Shown piece by piece: positions 1-9,118 of a stretch of 64,000 nt of DNA; position 1 is the first letter of the stretch; each line of letters opens with the position of its first letter. The DNA lies in the NCBI GenBank assembly GCA_016765295.1, contig JAESQF010000036.1, positions 20,438 through 84,437 of the forward strand. The letters are read 5' to 3'. Origin of the DNA: Oleispira sp. (GTDB taxonomy: Bacteria > Pseudomonadota > Gammaproteobacteria > Pseudomonadales > Oceanobacteraceae). Made by a program: the position numbers and the translations under genes. The notes beneath the pieces are model-generated. The model worked only from the letters and a program-made list of their open reading frames with translations. It did not search any database and was not told where the DNA came from.

Positions 1-2
1 GT

Positions 3-74
3 GAAGGCTCGAAGGCGAGTTTAGGGGCATTTGATTATTTGATTCGTACACCTGTGCCGAGTGAAGTAGCTTAA
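3..74 (+). CDS. 3' end of an unidentified gene (partial)
   Basis: An open frame enters from the left edge and ends at a TAA at 72-74. It encodes the last 23 residues of a protein, ending in LIRTPVPSEVA. A GC-rich hairpin follows 14 bases later, as expected at the end of a transcription unit. The fragment is too short to identify the family. Confidence 0.5.
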   Translation, partial: EGSKASLGAFDYLIRTPVPSEVA

Positions 75-87
75 AGCAAAGGAATGT

Positions 88-110
88 AAAGGGGGAGGTT
101 CCTCCCCTTT
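88..110. terminator. Rho-independent terminator, possibly bidirectional
   Basis: A 7-bp stem GGGGAGG/CCTCCCC with a TT loop is flanked by AAA on the left and TTT on the right, so it can work on both strands. It sits between the plus-strand partial gene and the 3' end of the minus-strand AlkD-like gene. Confidence 0.75.
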
Positions 111-125
111 CCTTTAGACCTTTCT

Positions 126-887
126 CTACAGCGCCAGCAACATTTTACGAGTATCAGCATCCATCTTCTCAATGGCATAACGCAGAGTGGAGCGAGTCAG
201 TTTAGAGTAGTTATTCTGAATATAGGTAACCACCTCGGCCTCATACTCGATAGACGTTACCTTCAGCAACCAACCAATACTCTTCTGCACAAACTCATCG
301 TCATCTTCAAGCAATAAATCACAGTTGTTAAACACTAGATCTTTGTTTAAATAATAAGTCGTCTTACCCATTGTACGCTTTATAAATTTCACCCAAACCA
401 CATTGCTTGCGCGACGACACCAGGATACTTCAGAATGTGCCCAATGCTGCGTTCTTTCGATTAAATGCGGACGAGACATCAAGAACTGATAAATAGTTTT
501 AATACACAAGTCATCAACTAAAGACCAGTTATTGGCATAATGCTCTAACCAGTATTCAAAGCGTACTATCAAATCATCGCCATAGTTCTCTTGCCTTTTA
601 GCATTAAGCTTTACGAACTTATTAATCAAACCAAATGCTAATAGAGTCTCCTCACTATATTCAGCATGACTAAGAATATATTCAGTAATAGAAAGCATTT
701 CAGAGGGGGTTAAATCAGGGTAGTCAGAATGAAAGGCCTTTATAATTAACTTGATATCCATCGCAGTTGCACCGATACAATGAATACCATGAGGAAAGTA
801 GCGCCGACTGGCCTCAGCCTTCTTCGGCGTGCTTACTTGTGTAAGGTCTGCCTTCAATCGTTTTAAGTAAAATCCAGGGAGATTCAT
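126..887 (-). CDS. DNA alkylation repair protein, AlkD-like HEAT-repeat family
   Basis: A 253-residue, all-helical protein resembling the AlkD/DNA_alkylation family, which are glycosylases that excise bulky or cationic alkylated bases without flipping them. Visible landmarks are the W121-SLVDD segment, matching the family's tryptophan and catalytic aspartate region, and the W156-CRRAS segment at the start of a later HEAT repeat. The length suits the family. It is the last gene of the minus-strand train that begins with the RND adaptor, 23 bases after the DUF5329 gene. The start ATG has no strong Shine-Dalgarno, so translation may depend on upstream readthrough. Family assignment is from motif recognition; activity is inferred. 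Confidence 0.75.
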   Translation of the reverse strand: MNLPGFYLKRLKADLTQVSTPKKAEASRRYFPHGIHCIGATAMDIKLIIKAFHSDYPDLTPSEMLSITEYILSHAEYSEETLLAFGLINKFVKLNAKRQENYGDDLIVRFEYWLEHYANNWSLVDDLCIKTIYQFLMSRPHLIERTQHWAHSEVSWCRRASNVVWVKFIKRTMGKTTYYLNKDLVFNNCDLLLEDDDEFVQKSIGWLLKVTSIEYEAEVVTYIQNNYSKLTRSTLRYAIEKMDADTRKMLLAL

Positions 888-910
888 AATATAAGTAATA
901 ACCAGGCTAA

Positions 911-1282
911 TTATTCATCAGTTACTTGTAAAAATCTATAAGCCTGCAATTCAGTTAAAAGCCAGTCCTGACTTTTTATAACAGGCGCGCCCTTACAATG
1001 GATTTTATAATACTTACCAGACATCTTACTTTTAGTTGCTGAATATTCGATGAAGTCTTCAGTTGAAGTAATATCATCAGAATAATAGTCATATTTATTA
1101 TTTATATGTTCAACAGCTTCAGCACCCGAATGCAGGGTGCCATTTCGCTCATACTTGCAGTCTGTAGATGCAACAAAGTTTAAAAGATGATCAATCTCAT
1201 CTTGAGTTGAAGCGACTACATTTAAAGAAAACAGTGATAATACAACGAATAATACGTTTCTAAAATTCAATGGAAAGACCAT
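911..1282 (-). CDS. Exported DUF5329-family protein
   Basis: A 123-residue protein with an N-terminal signal peptide (hydrophobic LFVVLSLFSLNVVAS, cleavage near residue 25). The mature part fits DUF5329: an EIDHLLNFV start, a conserved cysteine pair (STDCKYERNG and KIHCKG), the NNKYDYY segment, and the SGKYYKIHCKG-to-WLLTEL ending. Function is unknown; the two cysteines could form a periplasmic disulfide. It lies 17 bases downstream of marC and 23 bases upstream of the AlkD-like gene, so it is probably cotranscribed with both. Confidence 0.7.
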   Translation of the reverse strand: MVFPLNFRNVLFVVLSLFSLNVVASTQDEIDHLLNFVASTDCKYERNGTLHSGAEAVEHINNKYDYYSDDITSTEDFIEYSATKSKMSGKYYKIHCKGAPVIKSQDWLLTELQAYRFLQVTDE

Positions 1283-1299
1283 CCTTAATCAATTATTTA

Positions 1300-1923
1300 T
1301 TAAACCAAATTGAAGTAGCTGCTTATCGCTCTTAAAACATTATCCACAGCGACAGAAGCAAGAATTAGCCCCATCACACGACTAACGATACTCGCACCAG
1401 ACTCCCCAATAACCCGCTGAATCGGGCTAGCCAAAAGAAATAATACTAGCGTAATGAGCAAAACCAGTGCGGTGACACCCGCAGTAATTAACTGCTCTGC
1501 AATCGAATAACGATGGTTGTCTGTCAACATTACAACCGCGAGCATGGCACCAGGTGATGCCAAAGAAGGTACCGCTAAAGGAAATACCGCCAGATGAATC
1601 GCATCATTATCATGGATTTGTTTTTTCTCTTCACCTGGTTTGCCGTCTCCAAAAATCATGGTTAGGGCAAATAGGAATAATACAATACCTCCGGCAATCT
1701 GAAATGCAGCTAAAGGAATACTTAACGCTTCAAGCAGATGCTGACCTGCAATAATAAAGAAGAGTAAAACTGCGGCGGCAATAAAAACTGATTTAAAGGC
1801 TATTTTCCTACGCATTGATACATGCAGATGTGCGGTCACAGCAATAAAAATAGGAATCGAGCCAATGGGATCGACTACTACCCATATGGAAATAAATTCT
1901 TTAATTATCAGATCAATGTTCAT
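1300..1923 (-). CDS. MarC family integral membrane protein (UPF0056)
   Basis: A 207-residue polytopic inner-membrane protein with about six hydrophobic segments. It shows the MarC family signature of an early WVVVDPIGSIPIF helix followed by a FQIAGGIVLFLFALTMIFG segment and the FPLAVPSLASPGAML loop, where the family usually has FPLAIPLLAGPGAI. MarC was once linked to multiple antibiotic resistance but its transport role is unproven. It lies 22 bases after the DUF3313 lipoprotein gene and 17 before the DUF5329 gene, so it is the fourth gene of the efflux train. Family assignment is strong; substrate is unknown. Confidence 0.85.
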   Translation of the reverse strand: MNIDLIIKEFISIWVVVDPIGSIPIFIAVTAHLHVSMRRKIAFKSVFIAAAVLLFFIIAGQHLLEALSIPLAAFQIAGGIVLFLFALTMIFGDGKPGEEKKQIHDNDAIHLAVFPLAVPSLASPGAMLAVVMLTDNHRYSIAEQLITAGVTALVLLITLVLFLLASPIQRVIGESGASIVSRVMGLILASVAVDNVLRAISSYFNLV

Positions 1924-1945
1924 ACTTTCTACCCTCTTCCACCAC

Positions 1946-2689
1946 TTATTCTAAATTACGTCCTTGATGGTTAGCGCTATTCGCGTTATCAATTTGTAAC
2001 TTTAATAATTTTGCCCAATAATCAATTGCAGATTTCACCTGACCCCAAGTTGCACCTTTTTCCTTATCAAAAGAACTTGCTTCCTTACCTTTTTCAGTTT
2101 TCGCAAAATCTTTATAGGCCCCTAATAATTCACCTGATTCGCTATCATACATTCCACCGACTATGGTCGCCTCAATAATATAACTGTTACCTTGTGCGAT
2201 TTTCTTACGCGTTGGTTTGTTAGCACCAACTATCTCTTCAATACCAAAGACCACTGCGCCAATCGGTATAAAATTGATCGCTCTCAGCGGCTTGCGTCGC
2301 TTCATATTAGTAATGGCGGCTCTTATGCGTAAAACGTTTGGGCCTGGCTCATTGACGACCTTGTAATCTTGCTGAAGTGATTCAGTTATACTGTACTGCA
2401 TATAGTCTGAAATCGCCTTCATCTCGTCAGGAAAAACCCCCTGATAATCCGAATCATCGCTATACCAAATCAAAACAGGATCAACCATAAAGCTATCATA
2501 CTGCGCCAAAAGTTTTGGCGTTAACTTATCAGCCCTATAGACTTCAGCACTGCCACCACTGCGAGCAGTGACAAAGTTTAATGATTGACCAAAAAACTCA
2601 GTTTCATGCTCATTCTGTTGGGTTGCACAAGCAAATAAGCCTATCGTTAATGCTAGGCTTATACCTAGCTTACAAGTCAGCTTTAACAT
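1946..2689 (-). CDS. DUF3313-family lipoprotein
   Basis: A 247-residue protein with a lipoprotein signal peptide; the lipobox cysteine is at residue 20 (GLFACATQQ). The body matches DUF3313, a family of cell-envelope lipoproteins often found near secretion or efflux genes: the LAQYDSFMVDPV segment, a central SITESLQQDYKVV helix, and a VLRIRAAITN strand. It starts 19 bases after the RND permease stop, so it may be an accessory of the pump. A positively charged stretch (NKPTRKK) precedes the last beta region. The biochemical function of the family is not established. Confidence 0.75.
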   Translation of the reverse strand: MLKLTCKLGISLALTIGLFACATQQNEHETEFFGQSLNFVTARSGGSAEVYRADKLTPKLLAQYDSFMVDPVLIWYSDDSDYQGVFPDEMKAISDYMQYSITESLQQDYKVVNEPGPNVLRIRAAITNMKRRKPLRAINFIPIGAVVFGIEEIVGANKPTRKKIAQGNSYIIEATIVGGMYDSESGELLGAYKDFAKTEKGKEASSFDKEKGATWGQVKSAIDYWAKLLKLQIDNANSANHQGRNLE

Positions 2690-2708
2690 TTTAACACCTC
2701 AAAATCTG

Positions 2709-5700
2709 TCATTCTGCATCAGTTGCTTCACTCACTTTTACTACTGACTTCTTCTCTCTCCAGTTTTGAAAAATATAATAGATGACTGGCACCATAACAA
2801 GACTCAAGAAGGTAGAGAAAATCATCCCGCCAAATACCGCAGTACCTAATGAATGACGACTAGCAGAGCCCGCACCCGTGGCGAATACCAGAGGCATAAC
2901 ACCCAGAATAAAAGCAAATGCCGTCATTAAAATTGGGCGTAAGCGGGTTTTACAGGCGAAGAGAATAGATTCAATCAGCTCAGTACCTTCACTGCGTTTA
3001 TCATTAGCAAACTGCACAATTAATATGGCATTTTTAGCCGCCAAACCAATCAGCATAATAAGCGCGATCTGACAGTAAACATCATTCGCTAATCCCCTAG
3101 CCCACTGAGACCCAAGCGCACCAAACATAGCGAGCGGCACAGCCAACAATATGACAATAGGAAGTACCCAGCTCTCATACAAGGCGGCAATAATTAAAAA
3201 CACAAGTACCACCGCTAATAAGAAAATGAGTGGTGCGGCATGCCCCGCTTTTTCCTGCTGATAGGCAGCCCCTGTCCATTCATAAGCAAAACCTTTAGGT
3301 AACATTTTTTCCGCCAGCTTGTTAATGATAAACAATGCTTGGCCACTACTATGTCCTTCTGCAGGAGAGCCAATAATATGCGCAGCATTAAACAAATTAT
3401 AACGTGTCACAATATTTGCCGCAGACTTGCGCTCTATCGTGACAAACTCCGACAATGGAATCATTTCATTATTATGGCTGCGTACATACAGACTATTAAT
3501 ATCCTGTACTTTCGAACGCTGATCTTGCTCTGCCTGGATATACACTTTGTAGGTTTGATTGTATTTATTAAAATCATTCACATACATTGAGCCCAAGTTA
3601 GCTTGCATGGTTTGATAGATAGAAGATAAATCAACGCCCTTTAACATGGCCTTATCGGTATCAATATCAACATACAAACGTGGTGCATCAATTTGAAAGG
3701 TGGAAAACATTTGTCCTAGTTGTGGTATACGTTTTTGGGCAAAACCAATCATAGCCCAAGTCGTTCCCCAAAGAGCTTCCTCTCCAGCACCGGCGCGATC
3801 TTCAATTACAAACTCAAAGCCACCCGTAGAAGATAAGCCTTGAATGGGTGGTGCGTTGAGCGGAATGGCCAAAGCGCCCTCTACTTCTTTTAAAGACTCA
3901 CGCAGCTGTTTAATAATAATATCAGCAGTCGCGTTACTGCCACGCTCATCATAATCCTTCAACAATACAAAGACGGTACCCGCATTTGTTATAGCCACTC
4001 CGGTAAGCATATCAAAACCACTAATAGCAACCGTATGGGCAACACCTTCGACAGCGCGAATAATTTCGCTCGCTTCATCCATTGCCCCCTGAGTTCGTGC
4101 CAGAGCTGTCCCAGCTGGCATTTGAATACTTACAACCACATAACCTTCATCCTCTTGCGGAACAAATCCACTAGGAACAAAGAAAAACATAAAAACCGTC
4201 GCTAAAGTAATAACAACAAACACAGTCATGGTCGACTTACGCTTCACTAACAGCTTTGCCACCCAATCGGTATACCAGGTTGTCACTTTTTCAAAAGCAT
4301 TATTAAAGGCCTTGGTAAGGCGATTTTGACCTGAGCTATCGTTCGCCTTAAGTATTTGGCCAGAAAGTGAAGGCGTTAAGGTCATTGCCACAATCCAAGA
4401 CAATGCCAATGAGCAAGCAATCGTCAGGGCAAACTGTTGATATAACTGCCCTGTAATACCAGGCATAAAAGAAGCAGGAATAAATACAGCCATCATTACC
4501 AGTGTGGATGCGGTGATGGGACCAACCACTTCTTTCATTGACTGAACAGCAGCATCCTTAGCACTATAGCCTTCTTCTTTCATCAATCGGCTAATATTCT
4601 CCACAACCACAATCGCATCATCAACAACCAAGCCAATGGCTAATACCAAACCAAAAAGTGTTAACAAGTTAATCGAAAAACCCAGAGCTGCAATTAATGC
4701 AAAGGTACCGATAATAGAGATAGGAATTGCAATAACCGGAATCAGCGTTACCCTCCAGCTTTGCAAGAAAACAAATACAACCAAGACAACCAAAGCCAGC
4801 GCAATAATTAAGGTCCATACAACTTCGGATACCGCCTCACGCACAAAGTCTGTGGTATCAAAGGGAATCTGATATTCAAGGCCAGAAGGAAAAGTCGCCG
4901 CTAGTTCTTCCATGGCCGCTTTCACATTGCCAGCAACTTCTAACGAATTGGCATCAGGTAATTGATATATCCCCAAAGCGATAGCCGAATCAGAATCCAA
5001 TTTATTCGTTGTCATATAACTCTGAGCGCCCAACTCAACTCGGGCAATATCTTTAAGATAAATTAACGAACCATCAGAACTCGTTTTTACAACAATACTT
5101 TCAAATTGAGAGACATCACTCAGCCTTCCCTGAGCTTCAACAACATACTCAATTACCTGATCGCCACGGGTAGGAGGCAAGCCGATAGAACCCACAGGGG
5201 CAATCAAGTTCTGCATTTTGATAGCATTGGACACATCGGAAGCCGTAATTTTATAGCCTGTCATAGCCTCTACGTCTAACCAAATACGCATTGCATAAGT
5301 TAGATCGCCAAAAATAGAGACATCGCCAACACCACGAATACGCTTAAGACGATCAACAATATTGATTGATGCATAGTTACTAACGAACTTCAGATCGCGG
5401 CTTTTATCAGGAGATAACAAGGTCATCACCATCACCATCTCTGACGACTTTTTACTGATATCAATACCAAATTCAACAACCTGAGAAGGTAAGCTCGACT
5501 GCGCCATGGCAACACGATTTTGAACATCAACCGCTGCAATATTTAGATCGTAGCCAATATCAAAAGTAACTGTAATTTTACTGACACCATTATCGGTACT
5601 GGTAGAGGCAATACTCACCATACCATCAACGCCATTAATTTTTTCTTCAATGGGGGCGGTCACGGTTAAAGCGACGGTTTGAGCATTAGCTCCCTGGTAG

Positions 5701-5846
5701 GTTGAAGTCACCTGAACTGTTGGTGGAGTAATTTCTGGATACTGAGAAATGGGCAGCAGTGGAATGCTAATTAAGCCAGCTAAAACGATAACGATTGAAA
5801 TGACCGAAGAAAAGATGGGTCTATTTATAAAAAACTGAGTCAACAT
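2709..5846 (-). CDS. RND multidrug efflux permease, HAE1 (AcrB/MexB-like)
   Basis: A 1045-residue proton-driven inner-membrane pump of the hydrophobe/amphiphile RND class. The N terminus has the typical FFINRPIFSSVISI helix, TM4 carries the proton-relay pair in GLVVDDAIVVVENI, and TM10 carries the relay lysine in LIGLAAKNAILIVQFA. The two large periplasmic loops are present at full length. It begins 3 bases after the adaptor gene, so translation is likely coupled. No TolC-type outer-membrane gene occurs in the window, so the pump probably uses a shared TolC encoded elsewhere. Substrates cannot be told from the sequence. Confidence 0.95.
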   Translation of the reverse strand: MLTQFFINRPIFSSVISIVIVLAGLISIPLLPISQYPEITPPTVQVTSTYQGANAQTVALTVTAPIEEKINGVDGMVSIASTSTDNGVSKITVTFDIGYDLNIAAVDVQNRVAMAQSSLPSQVVEFGIDISKKSSEMVMVMTLLSPDKSRDLKFVSNYASINIVDRLKRIRGVGDVSIFGDLTYAMRIWLDVEAMTGYKITASDVSNAIKMQNLIAPVGSIGLPPTRGDQVIEYVVEAQGRLSDVSQFESIVVKTSSDGSLIYLKDIARVELGAQSYMTTNKLDSDSAIALGIYQLPDANSLEVAGNVKAAMEELAATFPSGLEYQIPFDTTDFVREAVSEVVWTLIIALALVVLVVFVFLQSWRVTLIPVIAIPISIIGTFALIAALGFSINLLTLFGLVLAIGLVVDDAIVVVENISRLMKEEGYSAKDAAVQSMKEVVGPITASTLVMMAVFIPASFMPGITGQLYQQFALTIACSLALSWIVAMTLTPSLSGQILKANDSSGQNRLTKAFNNAFEKVTTWYTDWVAKLLVKRKSTMTVFVVITLATVFMFFFVPSGFVPQEDEGYVVVSIQMPAGTALARTQGAMDEASEIIRAVEGVAHTVAISGFDMLTGVAITNAGTVFVLLKDYDERGSNATADIIIKQLRESLKEVEGALAIPLNAPPIQGLSSTGGFEFVIEDRAGAGEEALWGTTWAMIGFAQKRIPQLGQMFSTFQIDAPRLYVDIDTDKAMLKGVDLSSIYQTMQANLGSMYVNDFNKYNQTYKVYIQAEQDQRSKVQDINSLYVRSHNNEMIPLSEFVTIERKSAANIVTRYNLFNAAHIIGSPAEGHSSGQALFIINKLAEKMLPKGFAYEWTGAAYQQEKAGHAAPLIFLLAVVLVFLIIAALYESWVLPIVILLAVPLAMFGALGSQWARGLANDVYCQIALIMLIGLAAKNAILIVQFANDKRSEGTELIESILFACKTRLRPILMTAFAFILGVMPLVFATGAGSASRHSLGTAVFGGMIFSTFLSLVMVPVIYYIFQNWREKKSVVKVSEATDAE

Positions 5847-5849
5847 GTT

Positions 5850-7010
5850 TTATTCCCCTTTATCGATTTCTTTCACAGACGAAAGCATTCTGATAATTTT
5901 TTCTGGCAGTGGAAAATTATCATCTGCGCTAGGAGCGACTTCAATACCCGCGCGCATCAGCATCAAATGACCCGATACAATTCGATCCGTTAGCTCCAAA
6001 CCACTTTTAACAATGATCCAGCTTTCTACACTATCACCTAGAATCACATTCTTGCGTTGCAATTTTTTATTACTATCGATCGCAAAAAGATAGCTACCTT
6101 CTAGATCTTGCTTAACTACCGCTTGTGGAATTAGCAGCACATTTTCATGACGACCGACTTGCAATTGAACACGACCAAACTGGCCGGGAAATAATGTCTT
6201 ATCAGGGTTGGCCAAGGTGGCACGTAATTGAATGGTGCCACTGCTCGCACTTACCTGATTGTCAACAAAATCAAGTTCACCCTTAAACTCCAGAGGCATA
6301 TCGCCTTTAAGAGTAAATACAACGGGCATATCAGTTTGCTTCGCTCGGGTAGCCAATAAACTCTGCAGCTGTGTTGAAGCAATATTGAAGTTGACATAAA
6401 TAGGATCAAGCTGAACTAGGGATGTCATCACGGTTTGACCATTAACTCCTACAAGATCACCAACATCATAACGTGAACGACTGATAAGTCCTGCAAAAGG
6501 CGCAGCAATATGAGTATAACTAAGCTCCTTTAATGCCTCCGTAAGCTGAGCTTCAGCTTTTTCAACATCACCCAGTTTTTGCTCCTTTTGTAATCGCTGA
6601 TTTTCTAAGTCTTCTTTCGACACCGCTTTCTTTTCAAATAAGCGCCCATAACGTAAATAATCATGAGAAGCTTGCTGGTAGCTTGCATTTGCAACTCTTA
6701 ACCCAGCTCGAGCTTTCTCCGCAGCCACTTGATTTGCGGTGTACTCTATCGTGTACAAAGGTTGATCAGCAGCAACCGCTTGCCCATCTTTAAAAAGTAT
6801 CTCCTCAACATAGCCCGGTGTTCTTGCAATAATATCGACATTAAGAGAGGCAGAGGTAATCCCTGTATAACTAAGAAACTCAGGTACCGTTACCTGTTGT
6901 GGAGAGAGATAAGGAGCGTTCTGCGGCGGTAAGGGTTTTGGGGCTTCCATACATGCAGTAAGCATTAATGGAATTAGATTGACAGCAATAAGTAGTTTTG
7001 ATAGACGCAT
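5850..7010 (-). CDS. RND efflux periplasmic adaptor (membrane fusion lipoprotein)
   Basis: A 386-residue adaptor with a lipoprotein signal (cysteine 20 in LMLTACMEAP). The order is typical of AcrA/MexA proteins: a lipoyl half-motif near residues 62-95, an alpha hairpin of about 60 residues rich in K/E/A, the second lipoyl half (THIAAPFAGLISRSR), a beta barrel and a membrane-proximal domain. It is the first gene of the operon and overlaps no other gene upstream. It would link the permease to an outer-membrane channel. The C-terminal tail after residue 350 is short and charged, as is usual. Confidence 0.93.
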   Translation of the reverse strand: MRLSKLLIAVNLIPLMLTACMEAPKPLPPQNAPYLSPQQVTVPEFLSYTGITSASLNVDIIARTPGYVEEILFKDGQAVAADQPLYTIEYTANQVAAEKARAGLRVANASYQQASHDYLRYGRLFEKKAVSKEDLENQRLQKEQKLGDVEKAEAQLTEALKELSYTHIAAPFAGLISRSRYDVGDLVGVNGQTVMTSLVQLDPIYVNFNIASTQLQSLLATRAKQTDMPVVFTLKGDMPLEFKGELDFVDNQVSASSGTIQLRATLANPDKTLFPGQFGRVQLQVGRHENVLLIPQAVVKQDLEGSYLFAIDSNKKLQRKNVILGDSVESWIIVKSGLELTDRIVSGHLMLMRAGIEVAPSADDNFPLPEKIIRMLSSVKEIDKGE

Positions 7011-7391
7011 GAAGTTGTTAAATCCTTTTAGTTAGCTCTCTTCAGACAATACAACATTAGCCACATAATTTAATTAATAATTCATATATTCCATAAAAAA
7101 CATTCATTAATGTTAGCTCTGAACAACTCTAGCTTAATAAAAATAATCCTTCATTTAAATTATGACAACAACGTTAATAACTTATCATCTAAGTTGACAT
7201 TCAAGGTAAATCACATTACTGGCACGGCTACACTATAAACCGAAAAATCATTCAAAATAAACCAAATAAATATTTATTCTCTGTTTGGCCCATCTCACCG
7301 CTTTTATGTCATTTATGCCGATAATAATATTATTTCAACAATGTAATCTAACGCCATTATTTTTCACTGCTTTGTAAAAAGGAATTTCGAT
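7011..7391. other. AT-rich divergent intergenic region upstream of the RND operon
   Basis: These 381 bases separate the divergent RND operon and the GNAT-like/hydroxylase pair. No ORF with coding character was seen. The region holds two palindromes (AACATT-CATT-AATGTT at 7099-7114 and AATAAATATTTATT at 7265-7278) and a TTGACA hexamer near 7194. No regulator gene is adjacent, so the pump's control must come from elsewhere. Confidence 0.6.
7099..7114. promoter_or_regulatory. Palindromic operator candidate for the RND operon
   Basis: A perfect inverted repeat with 6-bp arms AACATT/AATGTT and a CATT spacer lies about 90 bases upstream of the adaptor start. The shape suits a dimeric repressor such as a TetR-type protein, but no such gene is next to it. 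Assignment is by symmetry and position only. Confidence 0.3.
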
Positions 7392-8171
7392 ATGCTAATG
7401 AAAATAAGTTCAACGATAATAAAGCGAACTAGTAAGTCTTTAAAGAAAGTGAATATTGTTGAATTAGCAACCTTAACAACGGATGAAAAAAAACACCTAA
7501 GTAAACAGATCTTTAGCATATACCACGAACATTCTAATGATTTAGATTACGCTGAGTTTTGTGAAAGTTTCCTACAAGGGAAAGGCGTTCGTGTATGTTT
7601 GTTTTATGGCGAAGACCATGAAATTATTGGTTTCATTAATGTAACCATTCTAAGTTTTCATTTAAAAGAATACGGCAAGCAAGCGATTTTTTGTGCAGGG
7701 GCCTTTTTCAAATCAGGATACAGCTTCGGTAATCTGTCTGCCTTGTACGGACTGTCTGAATTTGTTCGATTCAAATTTTTCAATTGGAATACCCCTATCA
7801 GCTATATGTTGCTGGCCTCTAACCCAGTAGTCTATGCAACGGTAGCGGCTAATTCTCACAGTTTCTATCCGTCACTAAAGCCCATGCCCGATAAGATTCA
7901 CGCGTTATTAATGGAAGGCGCAAAAGTACGTAGTCTTATTTTTAACGACCAAGGAAAGTACCTAGTAAAGTCTCAAGCCACACCCCGAAGAGCAATAAGT
8001 GCCAGAACTTTGAAGCGCTTAGAGAATGACCCATACGCCAAATTTTATTTAGACTGCAATCCAGATTATATGGAAGGCAAGGCCGTTTTAGTCTGGATAG
8101 AGCTTAATTTAACCAGCCTCATCGTCGGTATCGGTAAATCACTTAAAAACTTAATGACAAGGAGCCGGTGA
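7392..8171 (+). CDS. GNAT-fold-like acyltransferase candidate, function unknown
   Basis: A 259-residue soluble protein I do not recognise with certainty. Residues 30-130 read like a GNAT N-acyltransferase: an ELATLTTDEKKHLSKQIFSIY start, a short acidic stretch, two central strands (RVCLFYGEDHEIIGFINVTI), and an IFCAGAFFKSGYSFGNL turn where an acyl-CoA loop might sit. The C-terminal 60 residues are basic and end near a hydrophobic helix. Its stop overlaps the start of the sterol-desaturase-family gene (TGATG), so the two are translationally coupled and may modify one lipid or small molecule. The acyltransferase reading is tentative. Confidence 0.45.
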   Translation: MLMKISSTIIKRTSKSLKKVNIVELATLTTDEKKHLSKQIFSIYHEHSNDLDYAEFCESFLQGKGVRVCLFYGEDHEIIGFINVTILSFHLKEYGKQAIFCAGAFFKSGYSFGNLSALYGLSEFVRFKFFNWNTPISYMLLASNPVVYATVAANSHSFYPSLKPMPDKIHALLMEGAKVRSLIFNDQGKYLVKSQATPRRAISARTLKRLENDPYAKFYLDCNPDYMEGKAVLVWIELNLTSLIVGIGKSLKNLMTRSR

Positions 8172-9118
8172 TGTTAGCGAAAAACAGTATCAGCTATAAA
8201 GTGCTATCGATAGCGGGATTCCCGCTATCGTTCATTATTTTCATTGGTATTATTTGCGAAATAAATATTCTGGATTCAGATCTATCGTTGTTTGTTTACT
8301 TTGTGATTCTACGAGTCATTGCAATCGCATTCTGCACCCTCTTTGAGAAATTAATTCCTTATAACACAGAGCATAAATTTGAAAAGGGAGAGCTTAAAAC
8401 CGATATCACCTTTTATTTATCCAATAACTTTTTGCTGATACCCGTTATCGCCTATTTCCATGTAACCGTCGTTAGATTTTTTCTAGAATCGTTCGGCTAC
8501 GAAAATGGATTAGGACTGTCTTCTTTGCCCGTCTACTTAGAGGCTGTTATCGCGTTTTTACTGATGGAATTCCTTGGCTATTGGGCCCATCGGTTAGTTC
8601 ATGTGAATTATTTCTTATGGCGCGGACACGCAACCCATCACTCACCCTCTTCCATTTACTGGATGAATAACTTTCGTAATAATTTCATGAGTTATCTGGT
8701 GGCATTTGCCTTGGTCTATACACCTATGTACATACTGGGTGTGAGTAAAGAGTTTCTAATATTACGCTTCAGCATCTTTATGCTATTAGCGCCATATCAG
8801 CATATCAATGCCGATTTTCGCTTAGGGTTCCTGAACTATGTATTCAGTGTGGCGCCAAATCATCGTTTTCATCATTCTCAAAACCCAGCCGAAGCCAATT
8901 CAAATTTTGGCTTAATGACCAACCTTTTTGACATTATTCACGGTACGTTTATTCGAGGTGATCACTTTAAGAAAGATTCTAAGATGGGCTTATTCTCGGA
9001 AATTGAAGGCTACAAAAAGCATGATTTCGTTTATCAAGAACTTGCACCTTGGAGCAAGAAATTACGACAGAAGAAGAATCAAAAACTGGTACCGATAGCA
9101 ACCCAGCGAGTCTTTTAA
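8171..9118 (+). CDS. Sterol desaturase / fatty-acid hydroxylase superfamily membrane protein
   Basis: A 315-residue integral membrane di-iron hydroxylase. The three histidine boxes are clear: HRLVH, HATHHSP and HRFHHSQ, followed by the late FDIIHGTF segment. Four to six hydrophobic helices surround them. Such proteins hydroxylate or desaturate C-H bonds of lipids, sterols or carotenoids. The start was set at the ATG at 8171 rather than the GTG at 8168, because AAGGAG lies six bases upstream of that ATG. The 3' end overlaps the convergent GlxA-type regulator by four bases. Coupling to the preceding gene suggests a two-step lipid modification; the substrate is unknown. Confidence 0.85.
   Translation: MLAKNSISYKVLSIAGFPLSFIIFIGIICEINILDSDLSLFVYFVILRVIAIAFCTLFEKLIPYNTEHKFEKGELKTDITFYLSNNFLLIPVIAYFHVTVVRFFLESFGYENGLGLSSLPVYLEAVIAFLLMEFLGYWAHRLVHVNYFLWRGHATHHSPSSIYWMNNFRNNFMSYLVAFALVYTPMYILGVSKEFLILRFSIFMLLAPYQHINADFRLGFLNYVFSVAPNHRFHHSQNPAEANSNFGLMTNLFDIIHGTFIRGDHFKKDSKMGLFSEIEGYKKHDFVYQELAPWSKKLRQKKNQKLVPIATQRVF

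Noticed and set aside
1554..1754. Plus-strand ORFs opposite marC and the RND genes
   Set aside because: They lie opposite well-supported genes and have no ribosome sites or family features.
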